In this document: positions 7,407 through 17,200 of the stretch, one piece after another
Position numbering within the stretch: position 1 is the first letter of the stretch
Layout: every line of letters begins with the position of its first letter
Origin: UKL13-2 sp040006575
GTDB lineage: Bacteria; Pseudomonadota; Gammaproteobacteria; Burkholderiales; Usitatibacteraceae
NCBI GenBank assembly: GCA_040006575.1
Contig: JBDTWS010000031.1
Coordinates: 1 to 28,828, forward strand
Length of the DNA stretch: 28,828 nt
Reading direction: 5' to 3'
Program-made: the position numbers and the translations under genes
The notes under the pieces: model-generated
Seen by the model: only the letters and a program-made list of their open reading frames with translations
The model's database searches: none
Told to the model about the DNA's origin: nothing

Positions 7407-7829
7407 GTGGCAGACGCTAAACCACTATCAGGTGTGCGAGTGATGGTGATCGACGATTCGAATACGATTCGCCGGTCGGCAGAAATATTTCTCATGCAGG
7501 CCGGTTGCCAGGTGATCCTGGCTGAGAACGGTTTCGACGCGCTTGCCAAGATTGCGGATCACCAGCCTGACCTGATTTTCGTTGATATCATGATGCCCCG
7601 TCTCGACGGGTACCAAACCTGTGCGCTGATCAAGAAAAACGCAAAGCACAAGACCACACCGGTAATCATGTTGTCCTCCAAAGACAGCCTGTTCGATCGT
7701 GCGAGGGGACGCATGGTTGGTTCCGATGAGTATTTGACCAAGCCCTTTTCCAAGGAAAGTTTGTTGCGCACGGTGGAGGTTCATCGAAGCGTCCGTGCGG
7801 GAAACATGCCACAGTCCAACGCCGCGTAA
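7407..7829 (+). CDS. pilG: Twitching-motility response regulator PilG
   Basis: Stand-alone CheY-like receiver of the Pil-Chp system; in Pseudomonas its counterpart is phosphorylated by the PilL/ChpA kinase and promotes pilus extension and cAMP signalling. The receiver fold is complete: acidic pair in VMVIDDSNTIRRSAE, phospho-acceptor D60 in IFVDIMMPRLDG, the SS switch residues in IMLSSKD and K in YLTKPFSKE. There is no output domain. The GTG at 7407 is chosen because GGGA lies just upstream and it gives the usual short lead before the VIDD strand. It is the first gene of the pilGHIJL cluster, preceded by 224 non-coding bases. Confidence 0.9.
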   Translation: MADAKPLSGVRVMVIDDSNTIRRSAEIFLMQAGCQVILAENGFDALAKIADHQPDLIFVDIMMPRLDGYQTCALIKKNAKHKTTPVIMLSSKDSLFDRARGRMVGSDEYLTKPFSKESLLRTVEVHRSVRAGNMPQSNAA

Positions 7830-7914
7830 TTCGGGCGGCGGGCGTTCGCAGCAGAGTCGACATTCGCTTCACTTTTACCAACTTCAGCAATACCTGCAAT
7901 CGAACGGAGTAAAC

Positions 7915-8280
7915 ATGGCCATCAAAAAAATCCTAATTGTTGATGACTCCCCCACAGAGCGGGCCTTTCTCGAAGGCCTGTTGACGAAATCCGGCTACAG
8001 CGTGGTGCTGGCCACCAGCGGCGAAGACGGCGTGGAGCGCGCAAAGGCGGAAATCCCTGATCTGATCTTGATGGACGTGGTGATGCCGGGCTTGAATGGC
8101 TTCCAGGCAACGCGCGCCATCACGCGCGAAGAAACCACCAAGCACATTCCGGTATTTATCTGCACTACCAAGGATCAGGAAACAGACAAGATCTGGGGCA
8201 TGCGGCAGGGAGCGAAAGACTACATTGTGAAGCCGGTCAATGGTCCGGAACTGATCGCAAAAATCAAGGCGCTGGGCTAG
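7915..8280 (+). CDS. pilH: Twitching-motility response regulator PilH
   Basis: Second stand-alone receiver of the Pil-Chp system; in Pseudomonas PilH is tied to pilus retraction and to draining phosphate from the kinase. Landmarks are ILIVDDSPTERAFLEG, phospho-acceptor D54 in LILMDVVMPGLNG, CTTKDQETD and the conserved K in YIVKPVNGPEL. It has 121 residues. The ATG at 7915 has a clear GGAG ribosome site 5-6 bases upstream; the frame is open 40 codons further back but that stretch does not look like protein. It lies 85 bases after pilG and 13 bases before pilI. Confidence 0.92.
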   Translation: MAIKKILIVDDSPTERAFLEGLLTKSGYSVVLATSGEDGVERAKAEIPDLILMDVVMPGLNGFQATRAITREETTKHIPVFICTTKDQETDKIWGMRQGAKDYIVKPVNGPELIAKIKALG

Positions 8281-8293
8281 TCGCGAACCCCCC

Positions 8294-8869
8294 ATGGCAC
8301 GCAAAACCAGTCTTCGCGAGTTTCAGCAAAATGTGGCGCAACGCATCAGGGATCTTGCGTCGCAGAAGACCGTTGCGTCCAAGCTGGGCTTCCAGGTGGG
8401 TACCGAAAACTGGCTGGTGACCTTGTCCGATGTATCGGAAGTCATACCCGCACCCAGAACCATCAATGTACCGAGGACGCTCCCCTGGTTTCGCGGCGTG
8501 GCAAATATTCGAGGCAAACTTTATTCCGTTGTTGATTTCGCGGCATTTCAAGGTGAAGACCTGATTGGTCCCGGCATGGAAAAGCGCGTCATCCTGATTT
8601 CTGATCGACTGATCGAGGGCTCCGGCCTGATGGTCAGCCGCATGCTCGGTTTGCGCAATCCCGAACAATTTACGGTCGAACCCGCGCCGCAGGACAGCAA
8701 TCCGCGCGCCTGGGTGAAGGCGCAGTACCGCGATCCCGCCGGCGCGTTGTGGCGGGAACTGGATGTCGCGGCATTGGTGGCAAATCTGCAATTCTTGGAA
8801 GTGGGAAGCAGTAGCGGGGATTCCACAGCATCACCGGTAACGGCAGCCGACGGCGTTTCGTCACGCTAA
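8294..8869 (+). CDS. pilI: CheW-like adaptor protein PilI
   Basis: Scaffold that links the PilJ receptor to the PilL kinase. The CheW fold is recognisable from KLGFQVGTENWLVTLSDVSEVIPAP, the LPWFRGVANIRGKLYSVVDFAAF segment typical of the family, and RVILISDRLIEGSGLMVSRMLGLRNPEQF. The C-terminal 25 residues are low in complexity and rich in Ser, Ala and Thr. Total is 191 residues. The start has no obvious ribosome site and follows pilH by only 13 bases, so it may depend on translation of pilH. Position between pilH and pilJ is as in other Pil-Chp clusters. Confidence 0.92.
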   Translation: MARKTSLREFQQNVAQRIRDLASQKTVASKLGFQVGTENWLVTLSDVSEVIPAPRTINVPRTLPWFRGVANIRGKLYSVVDFAAFQGEDLIGPGMEKRVILISDRLIEGSGLMVSRMLGLRNPEQFTVEPAPQDSNPRAWVKAQYRDPAGALWRELDVAALVANLQFLEVGSSSGDSTASPVTAADGVSSR

Positions 8870-8917
8870 TACGCAGGACGCGCACCTCAGCGCACAAAAA
8901 AGTAACGGAGAAGTCAG

Positions 8918-11227
8918 ATGGCACTCAAATTTCCTACCTCACTGGCTAACAAAGGCAAAAGCGCTTCAACGGCGCCTGCGTCTGCCGGCAAGCCGGCCAA
9001 AAGTGAAAAATCCAAATCCTCGCTATTTGGATTTCTGAATCGCGGCCCGGCGCCGATCGCTTCGACAACGGCTGCTGGAAAAGGCGCTTCATCAGGTGCG
9101 CCGGGTTCGACGACGGCGGGCGGCCACACGGGCGACCAGACGCGCAAGATCAAGGCGGAAGTGGCGGCCAACAAGGTCACCAAAACCAAGAAAGGCACAG
9201 GCTCATTCAAACTGCCATTCATCGGCGACCGGCCGGCTGAACAACAACTGCCGATCCTGCTGATTTTCGCGGGTGTTTTCGGCGCGCTGACCATCGGCGC
9301 CATCGTGCTGGATGCCATTAATCGAAGCAATCTTTCAACTTACACCAACATCACATCGCAGCTGCAGTTCCATACGCAGCGCCTGGCGAAATCGGCCGGA
9401 CTGGCCGCGCGCGGCGACGCCGTGTCCTTCCCGCAACTGCAGGACAGCCGTGATGAATTCCAGCGATACCTGGAAGTCTTGAATACGGGTGGCGAAGCGT
9501 TCTCCAACAACGTCCCGTCCGCGAAGATTAGCGAAGAACTCGGCTCGCGCCTTGAAGAATTGTCAAAGCGCTTTGGTGACGCCTCCGCGTCGGCCACCTC
9601 GATTCTTTCCGCCAAGAATGACTTGGTCGATTTGTCGCGCAACATCGCACAGGTGCGTGCTGGCGCTGAAGAACTTGCCGCCCTTTCGCAGGATTTGACC
9701 GGCCTCATGCAGCAGTCGGGCGCGCCACCGGCGCAGGTGCTGAAAGTTAACCGCCTTACCTTCCTGGCTGAACGCCTGGGCCGCGGCGCAGCTGAAATTC
9801 TGGGTGCGGAAGTTATCGATCCCGAGGTTTCGTTCCTGATGGGCAAGGACACCAACGACTTCCGTGAACTGATCAAGGCGCTGGAATCCGGATCGGATTC
9901 GCTGGGAATCACAGCGTTGCGCGAGGGTGATGCCAAGTCCAAGGTGGCAAAGCTGCGCGAACAGTTCAACGGCTTTGAGCAGAACATCAACCCGATCATG
10001 AGCAATGTGCAGAAGCTGGTATCGGCGCGTCAATCGGGCCGCGCGCTGCAGCAGGGTTCGGAACAGCTGCTGGCCAACGTGGAGCAATTGCAGAATGCGT
10101 TTGCCGTCGAAAAGAAAACACTTCCGCTGATCCTGGCCATTGTATTTGGCGTGATTGCGCTGATTTTCCTGTCATTGATTGCCGCTGTATTCCTCGCCGA
10201 CGCTCGTAAGCGCGCGGCCGAATCCGAAGCGGAAAACAAACGGAACCAGGAAGCCATTTTGCGGCTGCTGAACGAAATGGGCGACTTGGCCGACGGCGAC
10301 TTGACTATCCGCGCCAAGGTGACTGAAGACATCACGGGTGCTATCGCCGACTCGATGAACTACACGATTGACGAACTTCGTACCCTGGTTACGGGCGTGA
10401 ACAATGCGTCGACGCAGGTATCGGTGAAGTCTCAGCAGGCACAAGCCGTTTCGGTACAGCTGCTCGACGCTGCCGAAAAGCAATCAAAAGAAATTCAGGA
10501 CACGACACAGGACGTGTTGAGCGTGGCGGAAACGCTGACGAAGGTGTCGTCAAACGCTGAGGAGTCTTCGCAGGTGGCCATGCGCTCACTGGCTGCGGCG
10601 GATAAAGGCCGCCTGGCGGTGCAGAACTCCATTTCCGGCATGAATGATATTCGTGACCAGATCCAGGAAACCTCGAAGCGGATCAAGCGCCTCGGTGAAA
10701 GCTCGCAGGAAATTGGTGAAATCGTGGAACTGATTTCCGACATTACCGAGCAGACGAACGTGCTGGCGCTGAACGCCGCCATCCAGGCCGCATCGGCCGG
10801 TGAAGCAGGCCGCGGCTTCTCGGTGGTTGCGGAAGAAGTGCAGCGGCTGGCTGAGCGTTCCGGTGAAGCGACGAAGCAGATCGGCGCAATTGTGAAGACC
10901 ATTCAGGCGGATACGCAGGATGCCGTGGCCGCTATGGAAAAGTCGACAACGGGCGTGGTGGAAGGTGCCAAGCTGTCCGATGCTGCCGGCCAGGCGCTGA
11001 CGGAGATTGACTCAGTGACCAAGAACCTTGCCTCGCTCATTCAAAAGATTTCGACCGATACCCAGGCGCAGGCCGCATCTGCGAATAAGGTTGCGCGAAA
11101 CATGCAGGACATCCTGGAGATCAACCGGCAAACCACGGCGGGTACGCAACAAACCGCCTCTTCGATTAAAGAGCTTGCGGAAGTTGCCAGCGATTTGAAG
11201 GCCTCGGTTTCGGGCTTCAAGCTCTAG
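8918..11227 (+). CDS. pilJ: Pilus-associated methyl-accepting chemoreceptor PilJ with long cytoplasmic N-terminal extension
   Basis: Membrane chemoreceptor of the Pil-Chp system, thought to read pilus state or surface contact and control the PilL kinase. Residues 1-110 are an unusual Ser/Ala/Lys/Gly-rich stretch. TM1 is at about 112-134, followed by a helical periplasmic region of about 265 residues (PilJ type), TM2 at about 401-428, a HAMP-like segment at about 445-490 and the cytoplasmic signalling coiled coil, whose tip is near 606-650 (DITEQTNVLALNAAIQAA, then GRGFSVVAEEV). It has no C-terminal NWETF-type tether. Pseudomonas PilJ has only a short N-terminal lead, so most of the extra length here is in the extension. 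ATG 8918 has an AACGGAGAA ribosome site. Confidence 0.93.
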   Translation: MALKFPTSLANKGKSASTAPASAGKPAKSEKSKSSLFGFLNRGPAPIASTTAAGKGASSGAPGSTTAGGHTGDQTRKIKAEVAANKVTKTKKGTGSFKLPFIGDRPAEQQLPILLIFAGVFGALTIGAIVLDAINRSNLSTYTNITSQLQFHTQRLAKSAGLAARGDAVSFPQLQDSRDEFQRYLEVLNTGGEAFSNNVPSAKISEELGSRLEELSKRFGDASASATSILSAKNDLVDLSRNIAQVRAGAEELAALSQDLTGLMQQSGAPPAQVLKVNRLTFLAERLGRGAAEILGAEVIDPEVSFLMGKDTNDFRELIKALESGSDSLGITALREGDAKSKVAKLREQFNGFEQNINPIMSNVQKLVSARQSGRALQQGSEQLLANVEQLQNAFAVEKKTLPLILAIVFGVIALIFLSLIAAVFLADARKRAAESEAENKRNQEAILRLLNEMGDLADGDLTIRAKVTEDITGAIADSMNYTIDELRTLVTGVNNASTQVSVKSQQAQAVSVQLLDAAEKQSKEIQDTTQDVLSVAETLTKVSSNAEESSQVAMRSLAAADKGRLAVQNSISGMNDIRDQIQETSKRIKRLGESSQEIGEIVELISDITEQTNVLALNAAIQAASAGEAGRGFSVVAEEVQRLAERSGEATKQIGAIVKTIQADTQDAVAAMEKSTTGVVEGAKLSDAAGQALTEIDSVTKNLASLIQKISTDTQAQAASANKVARNMQDILEINRQTTAGTQQTASSIKELAEVASDLKASVSGFKL

Positions 11228-11287
11228 CCCGGCATTCGATCCTGTTCACGAATTCATTTCCGCACGCGTTCACCCCGGCTACGTTAA

Positions 11288-14200
11288 ATGGCAGCTAATC
11301 CATCTACGACGTTCGATATCGGTCCCCTTTCCTGGGTCAAGACCGAGATCGAGCATTCGCTCACCGAGGCGCGAACGCATCTCGAAAAACTTGCCGTCGA
11401 TCCAGGTGATGCCAAGGCGGCCAAGTACGTTGCCACGCATCTGCACCAGGTCACCGGTGCCTTGTCGATGGTGGGACTTGGCGCGGCAACGCGCTTCAAT
11501 GAAGAAATAGAACGACTCGTCGAGACGCTTGAAAGCGATCCCGATGCGCGTTCCAGCGCACCGCAACGCATTGCCGCCACGCGCAAGGCGACGATCACGC
11601 TTTCTTCGTATCTCGATTCGCTGATGTCGGGCGAGCCCGACCGTCCGATGATGCTGGCACCGGCATATCTCGAGGTTAACCGTGCGCGTGGCGCTACCGA
11701 TGCGGCCGAAAGCGACCTGTTCTCGCCGGACCTGAGCCTCTCGCTGGCGATGCCTGAAGACACCGTCGCCCTGCCCAAGTCGGAGATGTTGTCCGAGGCA
11801 GTGAAGCAGCGCCGCGGCATGTACCAGGCAGGCTTGCTGAAGCTATTGCGCGACAAGGACATGGTGGGCGGCGCGCGCGAAATGCGTAACGCCACACTGG
11901 CCATCGAAGCTTTGCAAGTGACCTCACCTTCGCGCTCATTCTGGTACGCGACCGGTGGATTTTTTGATGCTGTTGCCGCCAACCCGGCCGAGGCCGGCAC
12001 GCTGGCCGTGCTGCTGTTCGGCAAGATCGACCAGCAGATCAAGCTGCTGATCGAGGGCGTGCAAAAAGTTCCGGAAAAATTGTTCCGCGACATTTTGCTG
12101 GTCATCGGCAAGTCCAAGGCGCAGACCGAGCGCCTGCGCAAAATCCGCACACTTTATCGACTCGACGAATTACTGGCGCTGCCGGAAAGTGGCGGCGAAT
12201 CCGCTGCCGATGAAAACCTGAAAGGCATGATTCGCGGTTTGCGCGATCAGGTCCAGGCACAGAAAGAAAACTGGCTCAAGTTCACCGGTGGAAATCGCTC
12301 GGCGCTGGAGTCGTACGTCACACAGGCCGAAACGCTGTTCAAGACGGCCCAGGCGCAGCCCAACAAAGATGTCATGCAACTGGTGCAGGCGCTGGGCGCG
12401 GTCGGCGCGCATCTGCGAAAGATCCAGTCCGCGCCGTCTGAAGTCCAGTCACTTGAAGTCGCAACGGCATTCCTGTTCCTGGAATCGTCGCTGGAAAATT
12501 ATTTCCGCCTCACCCCAGAATTCGCCGCGCAAGCCACCAATATTGTTTCGCGCCTGAAAGCCGCCATGACTGGCGGCGCGCTGCCCGCCATTGAGACCGG
12601 TGCGCACGCGTTGATGGACGGCATGAGTAAGCGCGCGCAGGAACGCATGCTGATGTTCCAGGTGGGCCAGGAGGTGCAGGTTAATCTCACCACCATCGAA
12701 AGCGCGCTGGACACGTTCTTCCGCGATCCGCTGAAAACCAATGAACTCACCAGCCTGCCGCCGCTGTTTTCGCAGGTGCAGGGCGCGCTGACGATTCTCG
12801 AGCTCGACGAAGCCGCGGCACTGAACCAGTTGCTGCGCGAACGCGTCCTGCAATTCGCCTCGGGTGCGGTCAAGGGCACGGGTGAAGATGCAGAAGGTGT
12901 GGCCGAAGGTGTGTCCGCGCTGGGCCTGTACATCACCGCGCTGCAGCAAGGCACCACACATCCGCGTGACGTGCTATTGCCCGCATTGATCCGTTTTGGC
13001 CTGGCCGAAAAGCCGGCCGAGCCCGAAAAGACCGCCATCAAGTCGCCCATCACCGAGGGTGATGTTGATGTGGCCAAGCAGAAAGTGCAGGGCCTTTACG
13101 AGGACTGGAAACAACAGCCCGAACAGACCAGCACCCGCGAACAGTTGCGCGAGGCCGTCAAGGAATTGAAGCAGGAAGCCGAGCTCATTGCCGACAGCAA
13201 ATCGGCGAAGCAGGGCGAGGCCGCACTGAAAGCGATCGACGCCACGTTCGACCCGATGAAGACCGGTGTCAGCGAAGCCATTTCCGAGATTGTTCCTGAT
13301 AAGCGCACCGAAGCACCGGCCCAGCAGGTCGTGCAGTTGATCGATGCGCCGTCGGCGGAAGTCGACCAGGAGTTGCTCGAGATTTTCCTGGAAGAAGCGA
13401 CCGAGGTAGTGGCCACCATTCGCGAAAATCTTGGCCTCATCCGTGCCAATCCGCAGGACCGTGAAGCGATGACCATCATTCGCCGCGGTTACCACACGTT
13501 GAAGGGCAGCGGCCGCATGGTTGGCCTGAACGACCTGGGTGAAGTCGCATGGAATTGCGAACAGGTCTTCAATAAATGGATCAAGGATGAAAAACCCGCA
13601 TCGCCGGGCCTGATCGGTTTTATCGAATTTTCTTCGAATCGTTTCCAGGACTGGGTCCTCGCGCTGCAGGCCCAGGGCACCACACAGATTGACGGCACGG
13701 AAGTCGCGAGAATTGCGGAACTGCTCAAGAACGACAAGGAGCCCGATTTCGCGCCGCTCGTCGTGCCGCCTGCTGCACCGTCCGTTACCCCGGTGTTGGA
13801 AGCCGAAATTCCTGCAACGCCGGAAACCGCGCCGGTTGTGGCGGAGGAATCTGTTTCCTCGCCGGAACCAGTGCATGTTGCAGAACTCGAGTTACCCGCA
13901 ATTGAGGTGCCACCTCCATTGCCACCCGTCGAGCCCGTTATTGCGAAAGATGCCGACGATCTGGTGCTGGAGTTTGAAGCAGTCGATCCGGATGCTCCAC
14001 CACCGAGTATTGACGCAGCACTAACGCTCGAACCTGAAACCGCGCCCGTTAGCGCGGATACGCCGGCATCCGCGATCGACACCAGCGATATTTTTGGCGA
14101 ATTGCCAGCGCATTCTGCATCTGTGCCGGCACCGGCGTCTGAACCTGCCGCGCAATCGAAAGAATCGTTGTTGCCCGAGCTCGATGACACGGAACTGGAA

Positions 14201-17200
14201 AGTGCTGAACAGGCGATTTTTGACGAGCCCGATGATGTACGGGTCGGCGATATCGCGATTCCGCACGCACTCTTCTCCATTTATCTTGGCGAAGCCGATC
14301 AGCACATTGCGACGCTCGACAACGAAATGTCGAACCTGGAAGCGAAGCCAATGCAGTCGGTCACACATGACTTCATGCGTGCTGCTCATACGCTGACCAG
14401 TTCATCGCGCACCACCGGCATGGACATGATTGCCGATGTTGCCTTTGCACTGGAAAAGTGGCTGCAGGAAGCCATCGAATTCCCGCCCGAATTCGACATG
14501 CACCGCCTCGCCGTTACGCGCAGCGCCGTGGATGCCCTGTCGAGCATGGTGCTGGGACTGCACACGCATGAACCGCCTACTGCGCGGCCGGATATCGTGC
14601 AGGACCTTCTCAACCTGCGCGAGTCGCTCAAGCAATCCAAGCGCACCGGCGAAGGTACGCACATCAAAATGCCGGGCATGATTGCGGATACGCCCGCCAC
14701 GCCAGCGCCAGTCATGGAGTTTGCTGACGACGCCGTTACGGCGTACACAGCGGCTGAACACTCCGGCATTGTGGAAACTGCGCACGAATCCGCTGCAACG
14801 GAGGCGATCGATTTCGGTGATTTCGCGACGGAACCTGCTGCAGAACTTCCGCTACCATTGCCGGAGCCCGCGTCAACACCGGAGCACGAAGAGCCGGCAT
14901 TCGATCCTGCGATCGCTTTTGGCGTAGCTTCGGCCGCCGCTGCCGCAACCGCGGCAACCCAGTTTGTTTCGAGCGAGAAGTCACATGAGCAGGAGAGTGC
15001 ACAGCCGGTGGTAGAGGCCGCACCCATGGTGACGGAACCCGAAAAACTACCTGAGCCAGTGGCCGTCATGGCGCCGGAACCAGTAGTTGCTGCGCCAGTG
15101 AATGCTCCTGTAGTGGCGGCTGCTCCTGCACCGGAAGCGCCCGTCGCTCCAGTTGACGCCAAGCCCGCCGCTGCCGGTATGGAGACCGGCAAGGATCGCC
15201 GGGCCATGCTTGACGACGTCGATCACGACCTCCTGCCGATCTTCCTCGAGGAAGCCAAGGAAATTATTCCCCAGGTCGGCGACTCGTTGCGCCGCTGGCG
15301 CGGCGCGCCGGTCAATCACGCACCGGTCACCGAACTCGCGCGCCACCTGCATACGCTGAAAGGCTCGGCCCGCATGGCCGGCCTGATGCGACTCGGGGAG
15401 CTCGCACACGTAATCGAATCGCGCATCATCGCGATGGACCAGACGGCGGAACCCGTCAAGGCGCGCTTTGATGAAGTTGACGAGGGTGTGGACCGCTTCA
15501 ATAGCGCCATTGATCGCCTCGCCGCCGGTGATTTCTCCGTCACGGCAATTGAGTTGCCGGTCATCAACGATGTATCGCAGGACCTGCCGGCACCGCTGGC
15601 CATCATGGCGGCGACGCGCGCGGAAATTATTGCCGAGGGCGAAAAACTCGAAGGACGCGAACGCCAGTCGATGCTGCGCGTCAACGCCGACATCATCGAC
15701 CGCTTCGTAAACGAGGCCGGCGAATTGTCCATCGCGCGTTCGCGCATCGACCAGGAAATGCTGACGTTCAAGCAGTCACTGGTGGAATTGACCGACAACA
15801 TTTCGCGCATGAAAACACAGTTGCGTGAAATCGAAATCCAGGCGGAATCGCAGATCCAGTCGCGTATCCGCGATGCGGAAGAGCACGGTGAGAATTTCGA
15901 TCCGCTCGAATTCGACCGCTTTTCGCGCACCCAGGAGCTCACACGCTTCCTCGCTGAAAGCCTGAACGACGTAGTGACACTGCAACTGTCGCTGCAAAAG
16001 AACATCGACGAATCCGAAGCCGCATTGCTGCAGCAGGCGCGCCTGAACCGCGATTTGCAGCAAGGCCTGATGGGCGTGCGGCTGGTGCCCCTGGGTAATT
16101 TGCAGGATCGTTTCTATCGCCTGTTGCGCCAGACCGCGAAAGAACTGGACAAGAAAGCCAACCTGGAATTCCGCGGCGTACGCGTGGAAATCGACCGGTC
16201 AGTGCTGGAAAAAATTACCGCGCCATTCGAGCACCTGCTGCGTAACGCGGTTGCCCACGGCCTCGAAATGCCGGCCGACCGCGTCGCCAAAGGCAAACCC
16301 GAAATCGGCGAAATCACTATCGATGCGCAACAGGTCGGCAATGAAGTGGTGCTGACACTGGCCGACGATGGCAGTGGACTGAACTTCGCTCGAATCCGCG
16401 AAAAAGCCATCGAACAGGGCCTGCTCGACGCTCACACCGAAGTCAACGAAACACAGCTCACGCAATTCATTTTCATGCCCGGCTTCTCCACGGCAGCCGA
16501 AGTCTCGCAAATCGCGGGACGCGGCGTGGGCATGGATGTGGTGCGTAACGAAATCGTTTCGCTGGGTGGGCGCATCGATATTGCCTCGACCCCGGGCCGC
16601 GGCACCACGTTTACCATCGCACTGCCGCTGACGCTGGCGGTGACGCAGGCCGTGATGGTGATGGTCGGTGAAACCATGTACGCCATTCCTTCGGTGATGA
16701 TCGAGCAGGTGCAGGAGTTCAAGGGCAAGCGTTACGAGCCTTTCCTGGAGCTGAGCGAAATCGACTGGAAGGGAAACAAATATCCGCTGCGTTCGATGGA
16801 GTCGCTGCTGGGTGGAAAGCCTTCATTGTCGGCCGTACGCAAAGCCTCAGTCATCTTGGCCAAGAGTGGCCAGCAACGCGCCGCTGTGCAGGTGGATTCG
16901 ATTATCGGCAACCGCGAAATCGTGGTGAAGACCATTGGTCCGCAACTGGCGCGCCTGGTGGGTGTGGCGGGCGCCACGATGCTGGGCTCCGGACAGATTG
17001 TGCTGATCATGAATCCGGTGCAGCTCGTGTTCCGCGACAGCACCAAGGTCAATGTGGAAACGTCTGCAGCGACGCATCAAGCCGATGCGGCAGCAACCGC
17101 AAGTGGCGTATCGTTCTCGCCGTCCGCACCCGTCACCTTTGAAACGACCGCTGAACCCGAACGCGAAGTTGCGCAGGGCCAGTCACTGGCTGCGGCGATC

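Noticed and set aside
13960..13980. Match to the repeat end (GTGCTGGAGTTTG) inside pilL
   Set aside because: It encodes an ordinary Val-Leu-Glu-Phe stretch in frame and the rest of the repeat is absent; a similar chance match occurs in ubiE near 25540.
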